Below are positions 13,309 to 13,400 of a DNA stretch of 13,400 nucleotides, piece by piece; position 1 is the first letter of the stretch, and each line of letters starts with the position of its first letter. Both the position numbers and the translations under genes were made by a program. Under the pieces are notes generated by a model. The model worked only from the letters and a program-made list of their open reading frames with translations, ran no database searches and had not been told where the DNA came from. Source of the stretch: Acidobacteriota bacterium (lineage in GTDB: Bacteria > Acidobacteriota > UBA6911 > JACQSX01); assembly GCA_016199665.1 (NCBI GenBank), contig JACQGG010000108.1, positions 1 to 13,400 of the forward strand, written 5' to 3'.

Positions 13309-13400
13309 TCGCGTTCATTCGCGGCTCGCGTTCATTCGCGGCTCATTCGCGGCTCGCGTTCATTCGCGGCTCATTCGCGGCTCGCGTTCATTCGCGTTCA
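13306..13400. repeat. Composite CATTCGCG tandem array, cut by the window edge
   Basis: The array is built of a 17-mer CATTCGCGGCTCGCGTT (13316, 13344, 13372), an 11-mer CATTCGCGGCT (13333, 13361) and a 10-mer CATTCGCGTT (13306, 13389). The 17+11 pair makes a 28-bp higher-order unit that repeats exactly twice before a third 17-mer. The array continues past 13400. Units are exact, so the expansion is recent or conversion-maintained. There are no unique spacers, so it is not CRISPR. Confidence 0.88.

Noticed and set aside
13306..13400. CRISPR array
   Set aside because: Units are contiguous with no unique spacers of constant length and no cas genes are present.

Overview
The window is a GC-rich bacterial chromosome segment with compact, mostly co-directional genes. 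The best guess for the source is Acidobacteriota, possibly a Solibacteres/Bryobacterales-type lineage. The grounds are a DUF1549/DUF1553 plus DUF1501 secreted pair (typical of Planctomycetota, Verrucomicrobiota and Solibacter-like Acidobacteriota), the form of the S21 protein, a small exported DUF5666-like protein and short dispersed GC-rich repeats. The assignment is inferred from protein families only; no rRNA is present.

Positions 1-5791 (+) are a nucleoside and purine salvage block. The 3' end of a hypoxanthine phosphoribosyltransferase gene (hpt) is followed by a near-consensus promoter, the ribosomal protein S21 gene (rpsU) and a clear intrinsic terminator. Five tightly packed genes come next: thymidine/pyrimidine phosphorylase (deoA), trimeric-type purine nucleoside phosphorylase, cytidine deaminase (cdd), an amidohydrolase of the MTA/SAH/adenosine deaminase family that carries an export-type N-terminus, and phosphopentomutase (deoB). 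The last three overlap by 4-bp ATGA junctions. Together they deaminate nucleosides, split them by phosphorolysis and isomerise the pentose-1-phosphates to 5-phosphates; Hpt can recycle the hypoxanthine or guanine released.

Positions 5792-6731 (+) hold a good sigma70-type promoter and two small envelope proteins, a secreted DUF5666-like protein and a BON-domain lipoprotein. They converge on the minus-strand pair at 6966-10381: a Tat-exported DUF1501 protein, encoded downstream of a secreted DUF1549/DUF1553 protein with a CxxCH motif. The 234-bp convergent gap holds a dispersed repeat copy and a 9-bp inverted repeat.

Positions 10382-10812 are a divergent intergenic region with an AT-rich promoter segment and a roughly 116-bp imperfect inverted repeat related to the copy near 6782. 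Glutamine-dependent NAD+ synthetase (nadE, +) follows, then an unrecognised small ORF whose basic C-terminal tail runs into repetitive DNA. Positions 13095-13400 are entirely repeats: two ~50-bp tandem copies, a dispersed ~17-bp pair, and a composite CATTCGCG array that runs off the window. The first and last share one 12-bp core in opposite orientation.
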